The translations under genes and the position numbers were made by a program. The notes under the pieces were generated by a model. The model searched no databases and was not told where the DNA came from. It was given only the letters and a program-made list of their open reading frames with translations. From the NCBI RefSeq assembly GCF_000517385.1, contig NZ_BAUW01000032.1, positions 1 through 40,335 on the forward strand: a DNA stretch of 40,335 bases. The letters run 5' to 3'. Shown one piece after another: positions 18,500-27,148 of the stretch (positions within the stretch are counted from its first letter, which is position 1; each line of letters starts with the position of its first letter). The DNA comes from Mesobacillus boroniphilus JCM 21738 (GTDB lineage Bacteria; Bacillota; Bacilli; Bacillales; Cytobacillaceae).

Positions 18500-18775
18500 G
18501 TGGGGATATGGAGTTTGGCTGGCTTGATTGCAGTCATGAATCTTTGGGGCTTTTTTATCATGGGAATGGATAAAAAGCGGGCAAGAAACAATCATTATCG
18601 AATAAGCGAAAAAACACTGTGGAACGTTGCCTTTTTTGGTGGAGCAATCGGGGCAACAGCTGGTATGAAGCATTACAGGCATAAGACGAAGCATGTCCAG
18701 TTTAAATATGGGTTGCCGCTCCTTGCTATTATTGAGATTGGTATATTTACATATTTATTTAAGCTTTTGGCATAA
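18500..18775 (+). CDS. ysdA: YsdA, DUF1294 family membrane protein
   Basis: This 91-residue protein has two or three membrane segments and the DUF1294 signature: FFIMGMDKKRARNNHYRISE, then LWNVAFFGGAIGATAGM and MKHYRHKTKH. Function unknown. The start is GTG at 18500 (MGIWSLAGL), with GAGGACGTGGAG upstream; an overlapping ATG at 18498 is in the wrong frame. It follows rplT as in B. subtilis. Confidence 0.85.
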   Translation: MGIWSLAGLIAVMNLWGFFIMGMDKKRARNNHYRISEKTLWNVAFFGGAIGATAGMKHYRHKTKHVQFKYGLPLLAIIEIGIFTYLFKLLA

Positions 18776-18833
18776 CAGCTTGTATGATTCTATAAGCTAG
18801 TAGCAACAAAGACTAAGCAGGCAGGTGACAAGA

Positions 18834-19448
18834 ATGGATGATGCGTGGTCAATGCTGCTGATCATTGTGGAATCTGGTGGCTGGTATGCACCAGTATTGT
18901 TTATCTTGTTTCATGTTTTCCGCCAATTTGTATTCATACCTCCTGCGGTTATTTGTATCGCTGGAGGATTAATGTTTGGAATTATACCCGGAATTGTATA
19001 TTCGCTGCTCGGTTTGTCGGGAGCAAGTATATTATTCTACTTTTTAATGAGACAGATTCCAGAGATGATGAACAAGCTAAGCAGGCTGAAAAAAAAGCTG
19101 GTAGGACGCTTCAGGGATCTGACCGTCGCCCAGGTCGCGCTGTTAAGGCTTGTGCCGGTGATTCATTACCAGCTGCTAAGCTTTTGCCTTTACGAGCGGA
19201 AAAGTAGTTTTAAAGACTTTATGTTCGCTTCATTTCTTGCGAATATTCCATTCGTCATCTTTTATACGATATTCGGGGAGTATGTTGGGAAATTTAACTC
19301 ATTTACAGGGCTCTTTCTGATGATTGTATTTTTGCTGTCAGCCTATTTGTTGCGTGAGAAAATTATCTTCATTAAGTGGGGAGAATTTTTGATAGAACAG
19401 CATAAGAAAAAGCGTCCGGAATATATCGGACGCTTTTACATTTTATAA
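18834..19448 (+). CDS. TVP38/TMEM64 (VTT domain) family membrane protein
   Basis: This 204-residue protein has four to six membrane segments and the VTT-domain pattern: FVFIPPAVICIAGGLMFGIIPG, then LLGLSGASILFYFLM, and later LLRLVPVIHYQLLSFCLY. Family members are lipid-scramblase-like or DedA-like; the substrate here is unknown. The ATG at 18834 follows AGGTGAC. Its 3' end overlaps the ysdB 3' end by 6 bases, and an intrinsic terminator lies inside its last ten codons. Frame intact. Confidence 0.8.
   Translation: MDDAWSMLLIIVESGGWYAPVLFILFHVFRQFVFIPPAVICIAGGLMFGIIPGIVYSLLGLSGASILFYFLMRQIPEMMNKLSRLKKKLVGRFRDLTVAQVALLRLVPVIHYQLLSFCLYERKSSFKDFMFASFLANIPFVIFYTIFGEYVGKFNSFTGLFLMIVFLLSAYLLREKIIFIKWGEFLIEQHKKKRPEYIGRFYIL
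19411..19438. terminator. Bidirectional terminator inside the end of the TVP38-family gene
   Basis: AGCGTCCG pairs with CGGACGCT around 8 bases, with T4 on the plus side and T5 on the minus side. It serves both converging genes and is translated as KKRPEYIGRF on the plus strand. Confidence 0.8.
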
Positions 19449-19844
19449 TTCATCATCCTGGTCATGATTCGCCATGAATTCCTTAATCGGGCTTTTCCAG
19501 TCAATTTTGGCCACCGGATAACTCTCATGGATTTTCCGTTCGATGAATTGGAAATCCTCAAGGACAAGCCCTTTCAAGGCCGACGTTTTTTTTGGCCAAA
19601 TGAAAATGGAAACAACCTCAAAGGCAGACGGAGTTGTGCCTAAATACTTTTCACCCTCAAACAGAACACCCTTATATGTTAATAAGAAATTCTTGCGGAC
19701 ATTGTCTGGATCATCCAATAAGAAAAAGCGCATCTGCTCATGGGCAAGCTCCAGCTTCCTTTTTGGATGGAATAAATATTTCACTGCGCTGTATATTAGA
19801 AAAATGAATAAAAACAATAAAACAAGACGTAAAAGCAGAATCAT
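19443..19844 (-). CDS. ysdB: YsdB, sigma-W regulon protein
   Basis: YsdB is a 133-residue protein with an N-terminal membrane segment (about residues 2-22) followed by KYLFHPKRKLELAHEQ, which resembles B. subtilis YsdB. Its biochemical role is unknown, but B. subtilis ysdB belongs to the cell-envelope stress (sigma-W) regulon, and a perfect sigma-W type promoter precedes this copy. GGAGGGG stands before the ATG. The gene converges on the TVP38-family gene. Confidence 0.85.
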   Translation of the reverse strand: MILLLRLVLLFLFIFLIYSAVKYLFHPKRKLELAHEQMRFFLLDDPDNVRKNFLLTYKGVLFEGEKYLGTTPSAFEVVSIFIWPKKTSALKGLVLEDFQFIERKIHESYPVAKIDWKSPIKEFMANHDQDDEL

Positions 19845-19875
19845 GACTGCCCCTCCAATGCGAACTTTCCTTATT

Positions 19876-19901
19876 TACGGATGAGATTCTAAATAGTTTC
19901 A
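19876..19901 (-). promoter_or_regulatory. Sigma-W promoter of ysdB
   Basis: On the minus strand TGAAAC is followed by exactly 16 bases and CGTA, an exact match to the sigma-W consensus as I recall it. It lies about 30 bases before the ysdB start. Confidence 0.85.
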
Positions 19902-20053
19902 ACAATTTTATAATTGATTTATACTTTTTAAACGGCATGATTCAAACTTAAGTGGAAAGGGAAGCGTGTGGAACAAAATCAACGTCGAGTTTAACAGCGC
20001 TTTTTAGTTAAAACCTTTCGGAAATCTATCAATGGCTGAAAAGATCGGAATTA

Positions 20054-20209
20054 TGACAGGTTTGATGGGAATACGAGAAAAGCTGTCAAGAAAAGGCCAG
20101 AATTGTGACAGGTTGGAAGGGAATCATAGAAAAGCTGTCAAAATACCCGGGAAATTAAGACAGCTTTTAAGAAATAACACGGATAGCTGTCAAAATCAAA
20201 GCAACTTAA
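20054..20209. repeat. Three-unit 52-bp array of TGACAG...CTGTCA inverted repeats
   Basis: Units start at 20054, 20106 and 20158. Each has (T/A)GACAG at its start and CTGTCA exactly 29 bases later, making an inverted repeat with a 23-base interior. Units 1 and 2 also share GGGAAT and AGAAAAGCTGTCAA. The rest of the ysdB-dUTPase gap holds only the sigma-W promoter. Confidence 0.8.
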
Positions 20210-20236
20210 GGCTAAAATTACAGATGGAGCTGAAAA

Positions 20237-20727
20237 ATGAATACAACACACCTTTTTAAAATGCAAAAAGCACTTGATAGTCATATTGAATCGCAACATG
20301 GTCTCGAGAATGAAGATTTATTTGATCGAAAGGTCCTCGCGCTGCTTGTTGAAATCGGCGAACTTGCTAATGAGACGAGGTGTTTCAAGTTTTGGAGTAT
20401 GAAGCCATCCTCCGAAAGGGATATCATTCTCGAGGAGTTTGTGGATGGAGTCCATTTTATCCTGTCGCTGGGGATTGAATGTGGATATGAAAATCTTGAG
20501 TCGGTCACCCCAAACAGAACTGCCGAAACCGACATCAGCAATCAGTCCTCGGAATATACGAATCAGTACAAAAATTCAGGAACAGCCGCAGCAAAGATGA
20601 TTACGTTCATTTATTTGAAAGCTATATGGAGCTTGCGCTGATGCTTGGTATGGAAGACGATCAAATTGAACAGGCATATATTAAGAAAAATGAAGTAAAT
20701 TATGATAGGCAGCGTAAAGGTTATTAG
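20237..20727 (+). CDS. All-alpha dUTP diphosphatase, MazG-like (one frameshift)
   Basis: The sequence matches the dimeric all-alpha dUTPase family, which hydrolyses dUTP to dUMP and keeps uracil out of DNA. The metal-binding pattern is visible as LLVEIGELANETRCFKFW and later EEFVDGVHFILSLGIE. The frame fails at 20546, where TCC should be TTCC. Correction gives QFLGIYESVQKFRNSRSKDD and LFESYMELALMLGM, ending at 20727 with about 163 residues. The ATG at 20237 follows a modest GGAGCTG. It appears to be monocistronic, just after the 52-bp array. Confidence 0.82.
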
Positions 20728-20737
20728 GCAGAATTTT

Positions 20738-20767
20738 TTGTACAATACCCCGCATGTCTAGTATAAT
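20738..20767 (+). promoter_or_regulatory. ysdC promoter (probable)
   Basis: TATAAT at 20762-20767 with TGTACA at 20739 (17-base spacer). Confidence 0.5.
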
Positions 20768-20802
20768 AGGTTTCGAAACTACATATTAAGGGAGTCGAAA
20801 TA

Positions 20803-21887
20803 ATGGCGAAATTAGATGAAACATTAACAATGCTAAAAGATTTAACCGATGCCAAAGGTATTCCCGGCAATGAGCGTGAGCCAAGAGAAGTAATGAAGAA
20901 ATACATAACTCCATTCGCTGATGAAGTAACTACGGACGGCCTGGGCAGCCTGGTTGCAAAGAAAGTCGGCAATGAGAATGGACCGAAAATCATGGTTGCC
21001 GGCCATCTTGATGAAGTTGGTTTCATGGTGACAAGCATCGATGACAAAGGATTCATCCGCTTCCAGACAGTCGGCGGCTGGTGGAGCCAGGTTATGCTTG
21101 CACAACGCGTGACGATTGTTACCCGTAAAGGCGAGATCACTGGTGTCATCGGTTCTAAACCGCCTCATATCCTCCCAGCGGAAGCGCGCAAAAAGCCAGT
21201 TGATATCAAGGATATGTTCATTGATATCGGTGCTTCAAGCCGTGACGAAGCGAAGGAATGGGGAGTAACTCCTGGAGACATGGTTGTTCCTTACTTCGAA
21301 TTCACTGTTATGAACAATGAGAAAATGCTTCTTGCTAAGGCTTGGGATAACCGCATCGGCTGTGCAATTGCAATCGATGTCCTTAAGGGGCTTAAAGATG
21401 CAGAACATCCAACGTTGTATACGGAGTTGGGACAGTGCAGGAAGAAGTTGGCCTTCGCGGCGCGAAAACTTCCGCTCAAATGATCCAGCCTGACATCGCT
21501 TTCGGCGTTGATGTAGGGATTGCCGGAGACACTCCAGGTATTACCGAAAAAGAAGCTCTTAGCAAAATGGGTGACGGACCACAGATCATCATCTATGATG
21601 CATCGATGGTATCCCACAAGGGACTTCGTGACTTTGTGACAGACCTGGCTGATGAATTGAGCATTCCATATCAGTTCGATGCAGTAGCAGGCGGAGGAAC
21701 AGATTCTGGCGCTATCCACCTGACACACCGTGGTGTACCAGCGTTGTCCATCACAATAGCGACACGCTACATCCACTCACACGCAGCAATGCTTCACCGT
21801 GACGACTACGAAAACGCTGTAAAGCTGATCGTTGAAGTCATCAAGCGTCTCGATAAAGAAACAGTTGAGAAGATTACTTTTGAATAA
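20803..21887 (+). CDS. ysdC: M42-family aminopeptidase/glucanase YsdC (one frameshift)
   Basis: M42 enzymes are dinuclear-metal aminopeptidases that form large cytosolic assemblies. Expected metal ligands appear in [22 protein letters not shown], the EE of [12 protein letters not shown] and [12 protein letters not shown]; the catalytic tail [18 protein letters not shown] is also present. The frame breaks at 21411-21412 (CCAAACG read as CCAACG). Restoring one A yields [19 protein letters not shown] and about 361 residues, the family length. The substrate is not established. GGGAGTCG lies before the ATG. Confidence 0.92.
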
Positions 21888-21895
21888 GATTTAGC

Positions 21896-21942
21896 AAAAA
21901 GTCCAGAAAATCTGTGATACCTGGTTTTCTGAACTTTTTTGT
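21896..21942 (+). terminator. Intrinsic terminator after ysdC
   Basis: AAGTCCAGAAAA pairs imperfectly with TTTTCTGAACTT, followed by a T run. Confidence 0.7.
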
Positions 21943-21955
21943 TTGTCTTTAAAAC

Positions 21956-22081
21956 AATCACTACGTTTTGGACCATAATCACTACAAGATCACTGTGAAT
22001 CACTCCAAAAATGCACTTGATCACTACGAAATTAACCATAATCACTACGAACTCGAGCTTAATCACTACTTTATCCATTTG
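21956..22081. repeat. 21-bp period array B (AATCACTAC core), six units
   Basis: Units start at 21956, 21977, 21998, 22019, 22040 and 22061, a strict 21-base step. The first nine bases are AATCACTAC with at most one change per unit (AATCACTCC at 21998, GATCACTAC at 22019); the other twelve vary, though two units end CCAT. The array lies between the ysdC and sspI terminators. Confidence 0.85.
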
Positions 22082-22110
22082 ATGGAAAAAAGAGTACCCA
22101 TTCAGCACTA

Positions 22111-22142
22111 AAATAAAAGAACTCCTCAAAACGAAGGAGTCC
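22111..22142 (-). terminator. Intrinsic terminator of sspI
   Basis: On the minus strand GGACTCCT pairs with AGGAGTTC, followed by TTTTATTTT. Confidence 0.78.
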
Positions 22143-22150
22143 TTCCAAAT

Positions 22151-22366
22151 TTATTGCTTCCCTTTCAATCCATCTTCCAATGCGTTCAGCATTTCCTGTT
22201 TTTCTTCCTCTGAGGCATTTTGCCAGATGACTTCGAACAAAACTCCAAGTCCAGGAAGCATTTTTTCTTCGCCGTTCTGGATTGCGTCGACGATTGTATC
22301 TTTAAGCTCGTCCTGTGAATTTCCTGCTACGTTTGAAATGACAGCATTCCTAAGGTTTAAGTTCAT
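22151..22366 (-). CDS. sspI: Small acid-soluble spore protein SspI
   Basis: SspI is a minor SASP made in the forespore. The 71-residue sequence begins [18 protein letters not shown] and includes [20 protein letters not shown], both typical of the family. GAAAGGAG lies upstream, about 12 bases from the ATG. A CATAATA element further up resembles a sigma-G -10, but I find no good -35. Its presence shows an endospore former. Frame intact. Confidence 0.93.
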   Translation of the reverse strand: MNLNLRNAVISNVAGNSQDELKDTIVDAIQNGEEKMLPGLGVLFEVIWQNASEEEKQEMLNALEDGLKGKQ

Positions 22367-22490
22367 GCTCTGCTCAAACTCCTTTCAAATTTACCAAGAT
22401 GTTTATAGGATGAACAATTTTGGTTTTATTATGTATCTGTTTTGAGCTATAATAATAAAATTGACAAGCCATATTAAAGGAGAGCCAGAA

Positions 22491-23245
22491 TTGAAGTACA
22501 TTCAATCTGATAAAAATCCGCAAGTTAAACAGTGGAAGAAATTGCTGACGCGAAAGGAACGAGACAAGTCAGGTATGTTCCTTGTCGAGGGATTCCATTT
22601 AGTTGAAGAAGCACTCACGAAAAAAGAAGATGTAGAAGAAATCATTTTAAGTGAAAAAACCGAATTGCCGCATGGCCTGGATTACGGCTCGATTCCTGTT
22701 GCGGTTGTAACGGATGAAATCAGCAAGCAGCTTGCTGACACCGAGACAACTCAGGGCATATTTGCTGTATGCCGGCAGCCGAAGAACCCAGAAACAAATG
22801 GAAAAACCTTTTTGCTGATTGATTCTGTCCAGGACCTGGTAACCTTGGAACGATGATTCGGACAGCTGATGCTGCCGGTATTGATGCTGTCATCGTTGGG
22901 AAGGGCAGTGTCGATATGTATAATCCTAAGGTTTTGCGCTCTTCGCAGGGAAGCCACTTCCATATGCCAGTTTTAAGTGGCGACATTTCCGAGTGGATGA
23001 ACAAGCTCCAAGCCGAAAACATCCCGGTCTATGGAACCGCCCTTGAAAATGGAGTAGTTTTTACAGAGGCTGAAAAAGGAGAAGCCTTTGCCCTTCTCGT
23101 AGGAAATGAAGGAAGCGGGGTAAATAAAGAGTTTCTGGCAAAAACAACACAAAATCTTTATATCCCGATATACGGGAAAAGCGAATCACTGAATGTCGCT
23201 GTCGCAGCAGGTATTTTGCTATATTATTTAAAAACAGCAAAATAG
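22491..23245 (+). CDS. ysgA: TrmH-family (SpoU) RNA methyltransferase (one frameshift)
   Basis: SpoU/TrmH enzymes transfer methyl groups to ribose 2'-OH or bases in rRNA or tRNA through a trefoil-knot SAM site. The N-terminal substrate-binding region contains FLVEGFHLVEEAL. SPOUT motifs are DPGNLGTMIRTADAAG, LLVGNEGSGVNKEF and IPIYGKSESLNVAVAAGILLY. One C is missing at 22835-22836 (GACCCTGG read as GACCTGG), exactly in the first motif. Correction gives about 251 residues. The start is TTG 22491 after AAAGGAG; TATAAT at 22448 may be the -10. It precedes pheS as in B. subtilis (ysgA/rnmH). Confidence 0.9.
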
Positions 23246-23259
23246 GCCCTAAAACCATT

Positions 23260-23288
23260 TGATACTGCGCAAAGATTATAATATAATA
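23260..23288 (+). promoter_or_regulatory. pheS promoter (sigma-A type)
   Basis: TTGATA (23260-23265) and TATAAT (23283-23288) with a 17-base spacer. The predicted start near 23295 begins the T-box leader. Confidence 0.82.
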
Positions 23289-23294
23289 AACAGC

Positions 23295-23576
23295 AAAAAT
23301 AATATTTCAAAAACGATGACGGAGAAAAGTAGCTTGAAGATGGCCATCCAGGGAGAAAATGCCGGTGACTGGGAGCATTTTTATGGAACAGACAAGCGAA
23401 GTTCACCTCCTGAGTTGGCATCGGGACCGTTTTTACAAGCGTAAAGATGCATCGGCACAAAGCCGTTATCTCAATGAAGCGAACACGTAATACATAACTG
23501 TATTGCCTGTTAAAAAGGGTGGTACCGCGATAACCTTGACCTCGTCCCTTTACCAGGGATGAGGTCTTTTTGTGTT
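23295..23576 (+). promoter_or_regulatory. T-box riboswitch for pheST, phenylalanine specifier
   Basis: The canonical T-box AAGGGTGGTACCGCG is at 23515-23529. The terminator (GACCTCGTCCC...AGGGATGAGGTC, then T5) spans about 23538-23574. The specifier is probably TTC (Phe) at 23402-23404, followed by ACCTC, as in the thrS leader where the triplet is ACC. Confidence 0.95.
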
Positions 23577-23608
23577 CAAAAAAGAAGAATATGAAGGAGG
23601 ATTTACCA

Positions 23609-24646
23609 ATGCAGGATCGTTTGAAAGAACTGCAGGCTGAGGCACTTGAAAAAGTCGCCGCAGCAGCTGACCTAAAAGAATTGAATGAAGTCCGCGTTTC
23701 CTATCTTGGGAAAAAGGGGCCAATAACAGAAGTACTAAAAGGAATGGGCAAGCTATCAGCCGAAGAAAGACCGAAAATGGGTGCCCTTGCAAATGAAGTC
23801 CGCGATGCGATTTCCGGCCAGGTCGAGGTTAAGCAGAAGGAACTTGAAGAGGCAGCAGTCCAAAAACAATTGGCAGCTGAGCAAATCGATGTGACTCTTC
23901 CTGGAAAACCAGTCAGAACTGGCAGTCATCACCCGCTTACGAGCATCATCGAAGAAATCGAAGATCTTTTCATCGGCATGGGCTACACAGTAGAGGAAGG
24001 CCCTGAAGTTGAAAAAGACTACTATAACTTTGAAGCGCTGAATCTTCCAAAAGGGCATCCAGCACGTGATATGCAGGATTCTTTCTACATCACAGAAGAA
24101 ATATTGATGCGCACACATACATCCCCTGTGCAGGCAAGGACGATGGAAAAACACAAGGGTAAGGGTCCTGTGAAAATCATCTGCCCGGGCAAGGTTTATC
24201 GCCGTGATAACGACGATGCAACTCACTCACATCAGTTCATGCAGATTGAAGGGCTTGTCGTTGATGAGAACGTAAGAATGAGCGACCTGAAAGGAACACT
24301 TGAAGTTTTTGCAAAGAAAATGTTCGGCGAAGATCGCGAAATTCGTCTGCGCCCAAGCTTCTTCCCGTTCACTGAGCCTTCAGTCGAAATGGATATTTCT
24401 TGTAAAATTTGCGGAGGATCAGGCTGCAGTGTATGTAAGGGAACCGGCTGGATCGAAATCCTTGGAGCAGGGATGGTCCATCCAAACGTACTAGAAATGG
24501 CTGGATACGACTCAAAAAAATGCACTGGATTCGCGTTTGGTATGGGGCCTGAGCGTATCGCGATGCTTAAGTATGGAGTCGATGACATCCGTCATTTCTA
24601 TACAAACGATGTCCGTTTCTTGAAGCAATTTTCAGTTGAAGAATAA
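23609..24646 (+). CDS. pheS: Phenylalanyl-tRNA synthetase alpha subunit
   Basis: PheS carries the catalytic core of the alpha2-beta2 enzyme. The N-terminal coiled coil is followed by the class II core, with [20 protein letters not shown] motif 2 (here [12 protein letters not shown]) and motif 3 [18 protein letters not shown] Cys-rich insert ([12 protein letters not shown]) is typical of Firmicute PheS. Length is 345 residues and the frame is intact. ATG 23609 follows AAGGAGG. It is cotranscribed with pheT, 19 bases downstream, under T-box control. Confidence 0.97.
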   Translation: MQDRLKELQAEALEKVAAAADLKELNEVRVSYLGKKGPITEVLKGMGKLSAEERPKMGALANEVRDAISGQVEVKQKELEEAAVQKQLAAEQIDVTLPGKPVRTGSHHPLTSIIEEIEDLFIGMGYTVEEGPEVEKDYYNFEALNLPKGHPARDMQDSFYITEEILMRTHTSPVQARTMEKHKGKGPVKIICPGKVYRRDNDDATHSHQFMQIEGLVVDENVRMSDLKGTLEVFAKKMFGEDREIRLRPSFFPFTEPSVEMDISCKICGGSGCSVCKGTGWIEILGAGMVHPNVLEMAGYDSKKCTGFAFGMGPERIAMLKYGVDDIRHFYTNDVRFLKQFSVEE

Positions 24647-24665
24647 GGATTAGGAGGGTAAAACC

Positions 24666-27077
24666 ATGTTGGTATCATATAAATGGCTGCAGGAATATAT
24701 CGATTTGGAAGGCGTATCAGCTGAAGAGCTCGCCGAAAAAATCACGAAAAGCGGCATCGAGGTAGAAGGCGTAGAAAAGTTAAATGAGGGTTTGAAGGGC
24801 GTAGTTGTCGGCCATGTCCTTGAGTGTGAAAAGCATCCGAATGCAGAAAAACTGAATAAAACACTAGTTGATCTTGGGAACGGTGAAACGGTTCAAATTA
24901 TCTGTGGCGCGGCAAATGTCGGCAAAGGACAGAAGGTTGCCGTTGCGACAGTTGGAGCAGTTCTTCCTGGAAACTTCAAAATTAAAAAAGCAAAGCTGCG
25001 CGGTGAAGAATCAAACGGTATGATTTGCTCACTGCAGGAGCTTGGAATCGCAGGGAAACTTGCACCAAAGGAATATGCTGAGGGAATTTACAATTTCACT
25101 CCGGACACAGAAATCGGCAAGGACGCTTTAGAGGCTTTAAACAGGGATGACGAGATCCTTGAGCTTGGCTTAACTCCAAACCGCGCAGATGCGATGAGCA
25201 TGCTTGGTGTTGCATATGAAGTTGGAGCGATTCTTGGCAAGGACATCAAGCTGCCAAATCCACAGCCTGAAACATCTTCAGAGCAGGCTAGTGACTATAT
25301 CAACGTATCGGTTGAAGCAAAAGAAGATAATCCTCTTTACGTTGCAAAGGTGATCAAGAATGTAAAAGTTGGCCCATCACCAGTTTGGCTGCAAACAAGA
25401 CTGATGGCTGCAGGCATCCGTCCTCACAATAACATCGTTGATATCACGAACTTTATTTTGCTTGAATACGGCCAGCCGCTTCACGCCTTCGATTACGATA
25501 AATTGGGATCAAAAGAAATCCTTGTCCGCCGCGCAAAGGATGGCGAAGTGATTGAAACGCTGGATGATGTCAAGCGTTCTTTGACACCGGAACATCTAGT
25601 TATCACGAACGGAACAGAGCCAGTAGCTCTTGCAGGCGTAATGGGCGGAGCGAATTCAGAAGTTGGCAGCGATACAACAACTGTCCTGCTGGAGTCGGCT
25701 TATTTTACAGGTGGAGTTATCCGCAAGGCTTCGAAGGACCATGGTTTGCGCAGTGAAGCAAGCTCACGCTATGAAAAAGGTGTGGATCCTGAAAGAGTTC
25801 GCCCGGCTGCAGAACGTGCCGCTGAATTGATGATTGAGCTTGCCGGTGGAGAACTTCTTGGAGGCGTTGTCGAGGCAGATTCACTCGAAGTTAAGCCAGC
25901 TGTTGTTTCAACTACACTCGGAAAAATCAATAAAGTTCTGGGAACAGACCTTGACATGACACAGGTTGAGGACATTTTTGCCCGCCTGAAGTTCGAAACA
26001 TCTGTCGATAATGGCACAATCACAGTAACAGTACCAACTCGCCGAGGGGACATCACGATTGAAGAAGATTTGATTGAAGAGGTTGGCCGTCTTTATGGCT
26101 ATGACAACCTGCCAACAACTCTTCCTGTAGGAGAGTCAACACCAGGACACCTTTCTGACTACCAGAAAAAGCGTCGTGTTGTCTGCCGTTACATGGAAGG
26201 CGCAGGTCTTTACCAGGCAGTCACGTATTCCCTTACAAGCGCGGAGAAAGCAACACAGTACGCATTGGATAAGCGCGAGCCTGTAGAACTGGCAATGCCA
26301 ATGAGCGAGGACCGCAGCTATTGCGCTTAAGCATCGTACCTCAGCTGCTTGAAGTATTGAAATACAATATTGCTCGCCAGACTGAGAGTTTCGCTGTTTA
26401 TGAAACTGGGGCAGTCTTCCTGAAGAACAGCAATGAAGACCTTCCTGAAGAACGCGAACACCTTGCTGCAGCCATTACTGGCCTATGGGAAAGCCATCCT
26501 TGGCAGGGTGAGAAGAAGCCTGTTGACTTCTTCGTTCTTAAAGGAATCGTTGAAGGATTATTTGCAAAGCTGGGCCTTGAAAGCCAGTTAGGTTTCGTGA
26601 AGGCTGAGCACGATGGACTGCATCCTGGACGTACGGCTGAAATATTGCTGAAAGGCAATGTTATCGGCTTCATCGGCCAGGTTCACCCAACTCAACAAAA
26701 ATCACTCGACTTGAAAGAAACTTATGTTTTCGAGTTATCGTTAAAAGCATTATTGGAAGCAGAAACAGCGCCGTTGCAGTACACAGCAATCCCGCGCTTC
26801 CCGTCGATCACAAGGGATATTGCGCTTGTTGCTGCCAAAGCAACTGCTGCCGGCGACCTGGAGAAGATCATCACTGAAGCTGGTGGATCACTATTAAAAG
26901 AAGTAAATGTTTTCGACCTTTACGAAGGTGAAAAATGGAAGAAGGCAAGAAATCCCTTGCATTCTCACTGAAATACCTCGATCCGGAAAAAACACTGACA
27001 GACGAAGATATTGCAAAAGCACACAGTAAGTCCTTGCAGTTCTTGAAGAAAAAGCAGGAGCCGTATTAAGAGGATAA
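24666..27077 (+). CDS. pheT: Phenylalanyl-tRNA synthetase beta subunit (three frameshifts)
   Basis: PheT supplies tRNA binding and editing. The N-terminal OB-fold tRNA-binding domain ([17 protein letters not shown]), the B3/B4 editing domain, the B5 domain ([18 protein letters not shown]) and the C-terminal anticodon-binding domain are all present. Three one-base losses break the frame: near 26318-26322 (base uncertain), A in the run at 26931-26935, and G at 27030. Correcting them yields [29 protein letters not shown] and [18 protein letters not shown], ending at 27077. The total is about 804 residues, the exact family size. The gene is essential. Confidence 0.95.
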
Positions 27078-27082
27078 ATTCG

Positions 27083-27110
27083 AAAAGGCAGCCCGCGGGC
27101 TGCCTTTTTA
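27083..27110. terminator. Bidirectional terminator between pheT and rnhC
   Basis: AAAAGGCAGCCC and GGGCTGCCTTTTT form a perfect stem with a two-base loop; A and T tails allow function on both strands. Confidence 0.92.
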
Positions 27111-27148
27111 ATATGAATTTCTGAGAATAACGTCAAAGTGCTTGTGAC

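Noticed and set aside
21956..22081. Array B as a CRISPR
   Set aside because: The conserved part is 9 bases and the variable part 12, much too short, and no cas genes are nearby.
21806..22129. Minus-strand frame across array B encoding heptad repeats (VVIMVNF-like)
   Set aside because: A 21-bp period keeps any open frame open by itself. The frame runs through both terminators and into the ysdC coding end, and has no ribosome-binding site.
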